From positions 1,040,772 through 1,104,771 of the forward strand of contig NC_079267.1 of the NCBI RefSeq assembly GCF_947241705.1: a stretch of 64,000 bases of DNA. Reading direction: 5' to 3'. Origin of the DNA: Saccharomyces mikatae IFO 1815. Its lineage: Eukaryota; Ascomycota; Saccharomycetes; Saccharomycetales; Saccharomycetaceae. Of the stretch, positions 24,424 through 35,100 are shown piece after piece. The notes under the pieces are model-generated. The model worked only from the letters and a program-made list of their open reading frames with translations. It had not been told where the DNA came from and searched no databases. The translations under genes were made by a program, and so were the position numbers. How positions within the stretch are numbered: the first letter of the stretch is position 1; every line of letters starts with the position of its first letter.

Positions 24424-26520
24424 CTAGCATTTTTCTTGGATTTCTATTAAGGCGCTAGCATCTTTGTATACGTTTGACTTAGTAAACTTTTGAAAGGAAT
24501 CGTTGTTCATGAGCTTATACATTTCATTACTGACGATCTCGAAAAGGGGGTATAATTTCCTAAGGACCTTCAAAGTTGCTGATAACGAGTCATCTGATTT
24601 GTTATTATTCTGGTGATTGTCATTACTATATTGCACAATCGTATGAGGATGTTCTACCGCTGCAGTTGTAGAATTTAATTCTACTAAAGTTAGTGGGGAA
24701 GGTTTGTATTCTCTTGATTGTTGTTTGAGTGTCTCCTTATGAAATAGACAGTCCTCATTTGACAAAGTGCTCGAAGGTTTTAGCATTATTTCAGAAAGTT
24801 CACCCAACGTGTTTTCATCGCTTGAACTCAATGAAGAAGTGTTTGACTTAGCAGAATCAAGCATTGGATCATCCAGGATAAAAGGAAACTGTTCCGATAG
24901 TGGGGAATGAGGATGTAACATAATATTGGAAATACTCTGACGCAAGTTATGATGAATATTTAATTGATAGGGCGACCCTATCATGATATAGGCCGAGTAA
25001 ATATGGTATGCCATTTCAAGACACTCGTTGGCCTGTTTCATCAAAGCTGAATCAATTGTTCTTACAATATTATTTTTTGAAGCACCAATATTAGGTTTTT
25101 TGTTACCATGCTTAGAATCTATCAATTTCTTTAGAATTGTCATTTTTTTCAAGAACCTCTTGATTTCGATGAACACATCCAAATTTTCTACACAAAATTC
25201 CCTTTCTAAATGACGTCTGAATAAATATCTCATACCTGGATCATTTAGCACATAGTCCAGCCTATTTAGATTATTTGAAGAGATGAGTATGTCTTGAGGA
25301 AAACCTTCGTTTTCGTTAAGTGCCCTTTTTTCATCACGAACAGTTACATGCCCTGGCAGTGCGAAATCTAGGTCTATGATATTACCATTTGGTGCTCGGA
25401 CATTGTTAATCTTACAACCTGTCCAGGAAACCAAATCCCAACCACGCTTAGACAGGGTGAAAAATGAGGATCTGCTGATTTGAAATTTTTTTTTATCAGT
25501 ACGTGATGGTTGTAAAAGGACTGGAACAATCAGCCCCGTTTTCAGAAACAATGCTGCCAAGGAGACCGCTTCTTTAACATGCATAATATCGGTACAGTCC
25601 ATTATCCACTGCCATATGGCCTTTGTTGTAAAAGTGTACTTAATTGTTATTTTTTTGGAAGTACCAAATGCTTTGTCTTCAAATAGCCGTATTCCTGTAT
25701 TAGAAACATAATATTGCGTGTGTGACTCGGAATCTGGATTTGTAAAGAACCGGTGTGCTAAGGGCGAAACCCTTTCCAAGTCATTGACATCTATGTTTTT
25801 CATCTGAACTTGCCATCCTTGCTCTGGTTTAGGTTTTTCAAAGGTAAATGTATCATCATTATTGGTATATTCCAGTAATGAAGACAAACAAGGTAATGGA
25901 TCATTAGCATTTGTTGGAGACCAAACATTGGGCTTAGAACCCATCATTTTGATGAAAAGAATATGGATCAGATAATCACTATGGATGATTGAATCCGTAA
26001 CAGAGCTTCTCTCAAAAGTAAAAAGTTCCATAGAGTTAAACGAAGATAAAAGAACATCAGGAATTTTCTTCAGCCCAATATCCCTAACATACTTTTGTAA
26101 AACAGCGACCCCCTTAGGTGTGGGTTGGAAAAGAACTTTTTCCTTCGGCTCACTACGAGTCCTGTCTTGAGGTGTATGTAGCAGCTTAGAAGACATAAAT
26201 AACGTAAGGAGATGCCGAGCTAAACTACGTTTAATGTTGTATGAAACATTAATGCAAGTTGTATTCATATCCACTTTGAGTTCTAATTGCCCCATTGCTT
26301 TGATAGCTTCTTGGTATGTGAAGGTAAATTCGAAATGTTTGATGAACGGTGTTAATAAGAACGATTTAGTATCACTATTGTGTTTCTTTTCTTTTAGATC
26401 CAAACATATGAGGAAGATGGAGTATACTGTCTTTAAATCATTCGTAAATATCAGTCCATTGGGTGTTCTGCTGAAATTTTTTGACGACAGTTCATGTAAA
26501 GTCTTGTTTGTATTTGCCAT
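24424..26520 (-). CDS. SST2: SST2, RGS GTPase-activating protein for Gpa1
   Basis: 698 codons, the exact length of S. cerevisiae Sst2. An N-terminal tandem DEP region covers about 1-360 (TKAIWQWIMDCTDIMHVKEAV) and binds the Ste2 receptor tail. The C-terminal RGS domain starts at about residue 420 (DYVLNDPGMRYLFRRHLERE) and is split by a long Ser/Asn-rich insert, ending with the last RGS helices near the C-terminus. Known role: accelerates GTP hydrolysis by Gpa1 and so desensitises the pheromone response; it is itself pheromone-induced. The insert is the most diverged part. Two pheromone response elements lie upstream. Confidence 0.96.
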   Translation of the reverse strand: MANTNKTLHELSSKNFSRTPNGLIFTNDLKTVYSIFLICLDLKEKKHNSDTKSFLLTPFIKHFEFTFTYQEAIKAMGQLELKVDMNTTCINVSYNIKRSLARHLLTLFMSSKLLHTPQDRTRSEPKEKVLFQPTPKGVAVLQKYVRDIGLKKIPDVLLSSFNSMELFTFERSSVTDSIIHSDYLIHILFIKMMGSKPNVWSPTNANDPLPCLSSLLEYTNNDDTFTFEKPKPEQGWQVQMKNIDVNDLERVSPLAHRFFTNPDSESHTQYYVSNTGIRLFEDKAFGTSKKITIKYTFTTKAIWQWIMDCTDIMHVKEAVSLAALFLKTGLIVPVLLQPSRTDKKKFQISRSSFFTLSKRGWDLVSWTGCKINNVRAPNGNIIDLDFALPGHVTVRDEKRALNENEGFPQDILISSNNLNRLDYVLNDPGMRYLFRRHLEREFCVENLDVFIEIKRFLKKMTILKKLIDSKHGNKKPNIGASKNNIVRTIDSALMKQANECLEMAYHIYSAYIMIGSPYQLNIHHNLRQSISNIMLHPHSPLSEQFPFILDDPMLDSAKSNTSSLSSSDENTLGELSEIMLKPSSTLSNEDCLFHKETLKQQSREYKPSPLTLVELNSTTAAVEHPHTIVQYSNDNHQNNNKSDDSLSATLKVLRKLYPLFEIVSNEMYKLMNNDSFQKFTKSNVYKDASALIEIQEKC

Positions 26521-26935
26521 TTCCGAGCTTTTTTAATTATTGTTTTAAACTTCTATGTCACTTCAGATAGTCTGCAAAAAAATTAATGTGACGTACGAAA
26601 GTCATACTTTGCCAAGTTTAGGAACAATTGAAAGAGAAAAACGAAACCCAGATTATAATATAGTCTCTGGTATAAATATAAAAGGCTGCCCGAGGTTCTC
26701 TAAATGCATTAAAAACCAAAATTCAAGTTTTAATAAAATGATGCAGTGCTAAATTAACTGTTTCAAATTAGATACTATGAAACGTCTAACATCCAGACAT
26801 CCCATACTCGTTGAAGATAATCCTTTAAAACTTTGCATGAACTATGGCGTCGGTATAAATGCCGTCAACATAGGTAAACGGAACAAACTCTCATGTGTTT
26901 CAAGTCTTCGGACCTTCCGGAGGATCTTGATTATT
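26521..26935. other. SST2 promoter / RIF2 3' region
   Basis: 415 bp shared by the SST2 promoter and the RIF2 terminator, both genes on the minus strand. Two pheromone-response-type motifs are listed separately. ORFs here (26555-26752, 26777-27052) are chance frames. Confidence 0.6.
26759..26784. promoter_or_regulatory. Pair of Ste12 pheromone response elements upstream of SST2
   Basis: 26759-26765 is TGTTTCA (TGAAACA on the minus strand, the exact PRE core). 26777-26784 is ATGAAACG on the plus strand, one base from the PRE. They face each other about 11 bp apart and 240-265 bp upstream of the SST2 start. SST2 is a known Ste12 target, and paired PREs with this kind of spacing are typical. Confidence 0.65.
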
Positions 26936-28126
26936 TTATATATCACGCACTTCTCGAGTTACCTTGTGTGGGAGGCGCTGGTTTCTCTTAAAGTTATAGG
27001 TCCGGTGTGGGTAGTTATTGATTGTCAACTTGTTAGTAATCCTGTACAATAAACCATCAAAGGTTGAACTTTGCACTAATATCTCAGTGTAAGCATTAAA
27101 CAAATAGGTAAAGGGATGCGGGAAGAATCTCAAAAATTCAAAAAATTTAGTCAAGTTTGATTGTTTATCATTTAACTGACGTGTAACGAACAAATTGTAT
27201 AACTGCAGTAACTTATTTCCGGGGTCAAAGGTGAATTTTATCATTTTTCTCAAATGTTCTTGTACTCGGGTACATGTTAGTGTCGGCATTTCAAATACAC
27301 TGAGCTCTGTGTTGAGTCCTTTTCTAAAAGTTTCCGATAACAGAGATGAAATACTAATGTTATCTGAATAAACTAAAAACTTGAACGCAATTTCATTTTT
27401 TTTCTCAAGGAAAGATAAAACTTCAACTAATTCCGTAAGCCTCGAAGGAATTATTACTGTTGAAGGAGATAATTCATCTAATTGTTCCAGTTTAAAGTAA
27501 ACAATGTGGTTGATACCCATATCATGACCTATTTTCTTCATAACCATCATCATCAGATCAGACGTGCTATCTAAGGCGTTTTGATCGACTTCAGAATCGG
27601 AATTTATTTTATATTGAAAATTTTTTCTTGCTTTAGCGTGTTCTTTTATTTTGTTCAAGGGAAAGTCCTCTTTCGTTAAGTAGTCGTTCATTTCAATAAT
27701 CACGACATTAGATTTGACTAATGTTAGTCTTTCAGAAACTTCACGATCGATGCCGCCATATTGATGTATATGTTGAACTTTATTGAAGAAAACAACATAA
27801 TCCTTCATATTTACAAGCTCGTTGGTAAAAAAATTATTCATGCCCGGAACATAGCTTACTGAGGAGTAATTTTCGTTTAATTCCTGCAAAGCCATTGATT
27901 TGAAGTTTTGGTAAAAAGTGTAGTCTGCCTGCCCCTTCACTGGGTTTGGCTTAGAAACTTTTGAGCTGCCCGCGTTCTTTTTAATCGGAAGAAGATTCAA
28001 ATTTTGCAGTATTGTAATGTTTCTTTGCTCCAGGTCATCATTTATGGCTCTTACGATCTTGTCACTGTCCACAACCTTTTCTGATTTCCTTATAGGTGCA
28101 AATTCAGAATCTACATGCTCCATCAT
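26936..28126 (-). CDS. RIF2: RIF2, Rap1-interacting telomere-length regulator (ORC4 paralogue)
   Basis: 396 codons starting at the first of two adjacent ATGs (MMEHVDSEFAP); the second ATG at 28123 gives the 395-residue S. cerevisiae length. The body is an AAA+-like fold derived from ORC4 that binds the Rap1 C-terminus. The first 35 residues (FAPIRKSEKVVDSDKIVRAI) correspond to the motif that inhibits the Rad50 ATPase of the Mre11-Rad50-Xrs2 complex. They are nearly unchanged against my recollection of S. cerevisiae, while the rest is only about two-thirds identical. Known role: caps telomeres, limits telomerase and blocks Tel1/MRX action. Confidence 0.95.
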   Translation of the reverse strand: MMEHVDSEFAPIRKSEKVVDSDKIVRAINDDLEQRNITILQNLNLLPIKKNAGSSKVSKPNPVKGQADYTFYQNFKSMALQELNENYSSVSYVPGMNNFFTNELVNMKDYVVFFNKVQHIHQYGGIDREVSERLTLVKSNVVIIEMNDYLTKEDFPLNKIKEHAKARKNFQYKINSDSEVDQNALDSTSDLMMMVMKKIGHDMGINHIVYFKLEQLDELSPSTVIIPSRLTELVEVLSFLEKKNEIAFKFLVYSDNISISSLLSETFRKGLNTELSVFEMPTLTCTRVQEHLRKMIKFTFDPGNKLLQLYNLFVTRQLNDKQSNLTKFFEFLRFFPHPFTYLFNAYTEILVQSSTFDGLLYRITNKLTINNYPHRTYNFKRNQRLPHKVTREVRDI

Positions 28127-29164
28127 CTATATGCCTTTGCACTTTCCGTATTCTACGTCTTTATCTGTATATATATATATATGTATTGATTTAAATTGAT
28201 CGGAGTTGATGATTAGAAAAGATTTATTATGTAAACAAATGCTAGCCTGGTATTTTTCCTGTGTAAAAAACATGTGGGAAAGTAGAATAATAACATTCAA
28301 GATATGTCAAGCCGGGTCGCCTTTTGTTATGATAACCTCGCTTACGATAACACTGTATGTAATCATTTATAGAAGTAATTAACCAAATCTCCCATTTAAG
28401 CAAAGGCAACTTTTTGTACGTAAAGAGACAAAGAAAAAATCATAAGCTCAATGTTCAAATTTACAAATAATAATCGATTACTTATTTTATATTTTATAAC
28501 CCTCGGGGAAAATAAAAAAATAGTCAAGAAAAATAGCCGCTTTCATTTTTAATACCCTCGGTACAAGATAAGAAGGTTTTTAGGATATTTACTAGATTAC
28601 TAGTCTTTCAGCTATTATCTACCGTAGCATAAGTTTTTGAAGTTTAATGGCATGCTACTACGACAGAACAAGCTAGCAAGCAAGCTTGTGTTGGGTATAC
28701 TCTGAATTTAATGCTGTTAACGAAGCTCAAAAAATTCAAACAAGAAAGATTTGAAAAGTCAGAGCCACATTTGAGCACTTTAAATTGATGGAACTCTTCT
28801 GCAACTACCCAATTCGATCTGCTTGCGTTCTCTTCATTGTGGTTTGTAGTTCATGCTATAAACTACATCGACAATCAAAAATATCACACTGCACGTAGCA
28901 AGTATTTTACATCCTGCGGAAATAAAAACGGAAATAAGGGAGGCGTGAAAAAGGGTCTTCGTGGTGTTAAAGTTAAAACAATGAAGCCATTTAAAGCAAT
29001 ATAAAAATGTAAATCCCTTATAAAATGGTCTACCACATTTATGAGGCAGGAAACGGTGAATACAACTAAGGATAGTAAAAACAAACCGCTTTGAATTCAA
29101 ATCAAAAAAAAAGATCATTATAGTGAAAACCCTTTGCATGGGTCCATACCATATTGTATAGATA
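28127..29164. other. RIF2-FMP27 divergent intergenic region
   Basis: 1,038 bp between divergent genes, AT-rich, with a short TA run at about 28161-28178. Minus-strand ORFs at 28834-29376 overlap the FMP27 start and look like shadows. I see no RNA gene. Confidence 0.55.
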
Positions 29165-32100
29165 ATGTTTGGGATTAATATTTTTCTTTGCAAGTGGCTT
29201 ATCTTTGCAGTAACTCTCTTATGGAGCTGTAAAATTTTAATAAGGAAAGTTTGGGGAGTAAACATAACATGGATTAATTTGTTTAAATTGGAAATTTGCG
29301 GTTTTTCCTTAGAAGACGGCTCAATCAAAATAAAATCCGTCCGTTTTGCTCTTCGTGAAAGAAAGCTTCTTATCAAGGGCCTGCGGATTGTTTCCAGCCA
29401 AACAATACATACTAATGATTTTAACGAAGAGTTACCAAATGATAAAGAAGGAGCACTCCCAGAGACCTCCAGAAACTTTGGTTACTTTTTCACTTCTAGG
29501 ATTCCTTCGTTTATTCAGTATTGGCTCAATGGTATCGCCATCATCCTAGAAGATACAGAAATAGTTAACAATGATATCACGATTGAGAAATTTGGGTTTT
29601 TTGTTTCGATCAACAAATCTAAAAGAGCTAAGTCATTGAGGTTTGACTCCTTTTTAAGAAAACTTCTTTGGAATGATCAAATTATCATCGCTGATGCTAT
29701 TTTTATAGTGAATACAAATCTACTAATTGGTGATATTTTGAATTCCTTGAAGGACGATCTTCAATTTGACCTAGACTTAAAACTGGGGGACTTGAATGTG
29801 CCTATGAACTTACTGAATCTATTTCTCAACAAGGAGAACATCGATATAATGTCCAATAAGAAACTTTTGCAAAGAGTAATGGATACCACAAAGGCTAACC
29901 AAGAACTACAGGATAAAGATATTGCTAAAATGAAATGCACACTCATACATACAATGGGGAAATTTGTAGACCGGATAAAGCCCTTAAAAGAATTGAATAT
30001 CACCGTTGATAAACTTCAAATCAAGGATTTTCCCCTAACTAATCACCCAGAACTAATTGGAATGAACAAGTACGTCAGTTATAATATTTTGGTTTCCAAT
30101 ATAAACTTCAATACAATTAGGTTTAGAAATGAGATGCCAGGTTATACATTAATTTTTGAGGAGCGCGATTCTCCATTCAAGTTCAGCATTATTATGGCAA
30201 GGTTTAATATATACTTGAATTTAAATCGAAAGCATCAAAAATACACCAAGCAGTTGAAAATAATTGAAATTCCAAATGTTTCGATTTTTGGTGAAACTAA
30301 TTTGTTCTCTCAGAAATTTCATTACTCTGATAATTTAGAGGCAATGAAACTCGAGAACGCTATCTTCAACATTAAGGGAAATATATCTTCGTTAACTATT
30401 GACATGGATCCAGTCAATATTTCATTCATCAAATGCTTCCTCTCAAATATCAAAGTTTTCACATCCTCCTGCCCTAAAAACAAAGTATTAAAAGAAAATT
30501 CGCACGTAAAATTCTTGACAAGACGAAGAGTTTTGTTTGACTATTTCAAGTGCTTTTTACCCTTAATTAATATGAAATTCACGCTAGATGATCCTAAGTT
30601 TGTTATTAATGATAAGGATAATTTAATCATAGGCAGGTTTTCCGTCTTTATGATAAGTCACCGCTCTAAAAGGTATACTTTGGGTAACCATCTTATGGAA
30701 GAGAAACAACGAACAGAACAAATTTTTTATGAAAGTGATTGGAATGTTGAATTGCTAGATATGAAATTACAACACATTATAAAGCATCAAAAATATGACC
30801 ATACAATACTGAGAGTAGATAGTATCGCCATAGAAGAAAATCTTCACCTTTTACCAGATATCTTATGTTCTGCAGATGTTGATATCGATACCTTAGTGTT
30901 AGACCTATCTGAACTACCAACAATGGTTATGTTAAGCGAATTAGTACATAATTTGGACAGTCAGCTGGCCAATGTGGAGGAAAACTATTTCAAAGAGTTT
31001 TATGAAAAATTTGCATCTAATCTACAAAATATGAAAGTTGAATGTTCTAATATGGCCAAATGTCTGAAACAGAAAGATATTTTACCCAGCGACTTTTTGT
31101 TCCAGCAACTACCTGATTTTTTTGATTATATTAAAATTAATATCAGAGATATATCATCCACCTTGGGTGCACGATCTGTTTTCATGCCAAGAGATGTTTT
31201 TTCTTCAGTTGATTCTCAAAGTTCAAAAGACTTAGTTGATGGAAAACTGAGAAAATACTGCAATACAGTTGAAAAATTTCAAATTGCTTTCTTTGGCGAT
31301 AAAACACAGTGGCATAATAAAATTGGTTCGAACCATGCCGCTATGGTTAAATCTGGTCAGCTCAAAGGTTTTAATAAAGTCAGCGCACAAAATTATAACC
31401 ACAAGCGTAGCATTGCGGATTTAGATGACATATCAAGTAGTGATGCAACAGAAGTAAGTCACATTTGGAGTATAAATTTACTAATAAACGATGTAACTAC
31501 GTCGATTATTGGGGAAACATCTGAACTAAGTGAGATTTTGTCTACTAAAGCGGTTTCGAAAGTTTCTAATTTATCCATTAAATTATTCCCAGATTCAGAA
31601 CCCTTTAGTAGCAATGAAAGTGATTCCAAGATAATTTTACAGATAAATCATTCAAGAGGAACATCAGTGATGTCACTTATGACCATTTTTTTGGCCGTCT
31701 CAGGGATACACACTCTAAACCAAATATTTGGACACTGTATTCATCAAAAGATGCGACAGTCTAGAACCAAACAGTATTTTATTGCACTGTCGGAATCGAA
31801 AAGAAAATCGTGTCTGAAAAGTATAAAGTGGGGCCAACTAAAAGAGTTAGTCGAAGTAAATTTTTCTTCGGAATATATGAGTCAGATAATTGTACTGCCT
31901 AACGGCCTGAGAACTAAGTTCGAACCGACTTCGACATTTATTAATATGAAAAATTTTAATGTAATTTCAATAACCGGTCAGTACTTCAGAATGATGGTTG
32001 AGTCTCCAACACAGCCAAATTTTTGGGAGAGAATGGCCTGTATTGATAGGTTCAAAGTGATGGTTAACATTGATTCATTAAAAAAACAAACGGAAAACCT

Positions 32101-35100
32101 ACACTCTATAAAACATTGGGAAGAATCACAACCGGCCGTGACCTTAGAGAATGAGTCATGGCACTTTTCCATACCGCATCACTTCGAAATGTTTAAAATA
32201 ATAGACAGTATTCCAACCTTATATAAAAGCGTTAAACAAATGTTACATTCGCTGCGAACCTCAAAGAGTGATTTGATAATTTTTCCTCATAAGGTGGAGA
32301 CTCCTTTATCGCTGCCAAAGATTAAACTGAAATCTAAAAGGTGGTTATTTAGTATTTCTGATGACCCACTAGAGGCAGAATTGAATACTATTTTTCAGAT
32401 CGCTCTACAAGAACAACGAGAGAGAATAGCCAAGATACAAGAATTTAATGAACACGTTTCTGACAGCTTGATCAAAGGTCAAAAAAATGTTAAAGAAGTG
32501 AAAGATGATTTTGAGACCATTGATAATGTGATATTAAAGCACCGTACAGGATTGTGGGCAAATAATGGAAAAAAAAATTTACGTAAATCTGCTACGGATT
32601 CCGAAATTCCTCTTACTGCGACACCTTTCAATATTGATAAAAAAGGTAACTTCCAGTCTCAACTACCCCAGTTTATTTCTCCTGAGATCGAGAACGCTTA
32701 CAACACATTACTAGAGAATTTCTCTGACTCATGGATCAGAAGGGTGAAGGAATATAAAGTTAAAGAACGTCGTGAGTTTGAGAAAAACTTTTCTTTCCTA
32801 TGGGGATTCATTGACTATAATAAACTACCAAAAGACATCAACAAAAAAGTTCTGCCTTTCTCAACAAATCCTTTCTTGATGAATCTCATTATTGAGAATA
32901 TTGATATCGATATGGTAAAACCTTTCTGTGGTATAAAGAATATCCCAAGCTTTATCCATGATGTTGGAAAAGGCGTTCCGAAAAATACTGAATATTCAAT
33001 TATGATACCGATGCATTTGGACGCTAAATTCAGTGAAGTAAGATGGCATTTGAGAGATTATCCCCTTCCTTTTGTTTGCATACCTCCACTAAGCTCTACA
33101 CAAAGTAAGGAAACAATTGCTACAAGAATTTATGGTGATCTTATGATTACGGAGGATATGCTCCAATCCGAAAAGGAGCTGAGAACTCTATTTGTACCTT
33201 TGATTCCGTCAGTAACTGTTGAAAACACAGATAAATATTACTCCTTATTTGTACCAAGAACCATGACTAGCGCCAAAATATTTACAGACCTAAATTTTGA
33301 AATAAACTCTAAACATACAACACGAGTAACTTGGGGTGGTTCTTATCAACCAGCTATTCAACAAACCATGCAGTGTTTAGATAATTTTTCCAAACCGCCT
33401 TTAGATCCTTCTATTAAATTAGGATTTTGGGATAAAACAAGATACCTTTTCCACGGAAAGATCAACATAGTTTGGAAAGAGAAGGGAAAATTTGAAATTT
33501 CCCTGAAAGGCGCAAAAAGTCCATACATGCTTGGTGGTGAGTCAGCTGGGTTCATAGTTGGATTTGATGGTGATGTTAATTTGAGATGTAACGAGGGCAA
33601 TGACCCAAAAAGATTCTTATCTTGTAGTGCAGACAAGATACACTTCAGCATTCCCAATTATTTCGCAAAACCACTGCTTGTATGGTCTAGACCTAGCACT
33701 AGTACAATGTTTATCCCAAACCAAGATGATACCAACTTGCAAAGGTATGCTTCATTTTACTATTTATTAAACACTACATCGAGTAAAAACGAAAAGGCAG
33801 ACAAGGAAACAATGAGAAAATCGTTCATTGAGAAAACAGGAATTAAACTATCTGGGGGAATGACACTGGATATGGGTATCCTTTTTGAAAGGTTAGGGCC
33901 TAGTTTAAATGAAAGAACCTTTGAGTCGAAAAAACATTATTTGACTCGTCTATGCAATCCAATATATGTCCAAGACCGCTCAAAGCATGATTCATATACC
34001 GGCTTTCGAAGTGACTTTATTCATATGTCTTTCGGACTATCATCTAATTCGAACTCTGCATATAATGCCATGCAACTAAGTCCCAATGGATTCAAAGCAT
34101 TCTTTATCTGGTGGAAATCTTTTTCAGGGAACTTTCCCGTTAGGAGAGGGCCCTTATTTGGTCTTCAGAGTATCAGCCCTAAATTCGGTGAACATCTATA
34201 TACCATCTCTTATCATGCTGATGTCTCACCATTATTCATTAACTATATGTACCATAATGCTGATGCCAACCAAATTTTGCGCAAGAACTACCTAGAAACT
34301 GCAGAGTTCGTCGGTTTAAAGGCTAAATCCTCTCATTTTGTTATGGATCTGCACCAAAGGAAGGAAGTCTTGACGGAATATCAAGCCGGTTTGAATGTTA
34401 GAAGGAGAGTTATGAAATTGAAGTTCTTAGCTGGCGATGTTGTCTGCCAAGATGTAGATATTCGGACTGTGAGTGGGGAGTTCAGGAAATTAAACTATGT
34501 TGAAGAGAGAGAAGATTCCGAATATGATATTTTTGATAATGATATGTCGTGGCTTGATATAACAGATTTTCAGGATGCGTTTTTCATCAACCCTGAGAAT
34601 TATCTTCCAAAGATCAAGATTATGCCGTTTGCTTTCTCTCCTCAGTTCGCCTATCAAAAGAGAGCTAGTTATGGCGACAAGTATCAGGTAGATCCTAAAA
34701 CTTGCAAGCCAATAATGCCATTTGATAATCGTGTGTCCCATGAATGTACACTAGGTCATAATGTTTCTCTACGTACTGACTTGGTTGAGAAACGAGTTAC
34801 GGTTTTGAAGAAGTTTCGAGAACGACTGAAGGAAGATATAGAAAAAAGTGGAACGACGGATTTTTCAGAAGAGAGTCTAAAAGAGTTACTCTCAAAAGCA
34901 AACTTCAGTGTAAAGAACACAGAATTACTACTTGAGGATTTTCAGAAAATATTTGAGCAACACGAAACCGAACAAACGGAGCACCCTTTCCATTTCGATT
35001 CTTTAAATCTTTTGAAAAGCACCAAAAGGACCATGAAACAATTTGAAAATAGGTTTTTCATTTTTAACGTACTGTTAAAATGGAATGAGGATGCAAGAAG

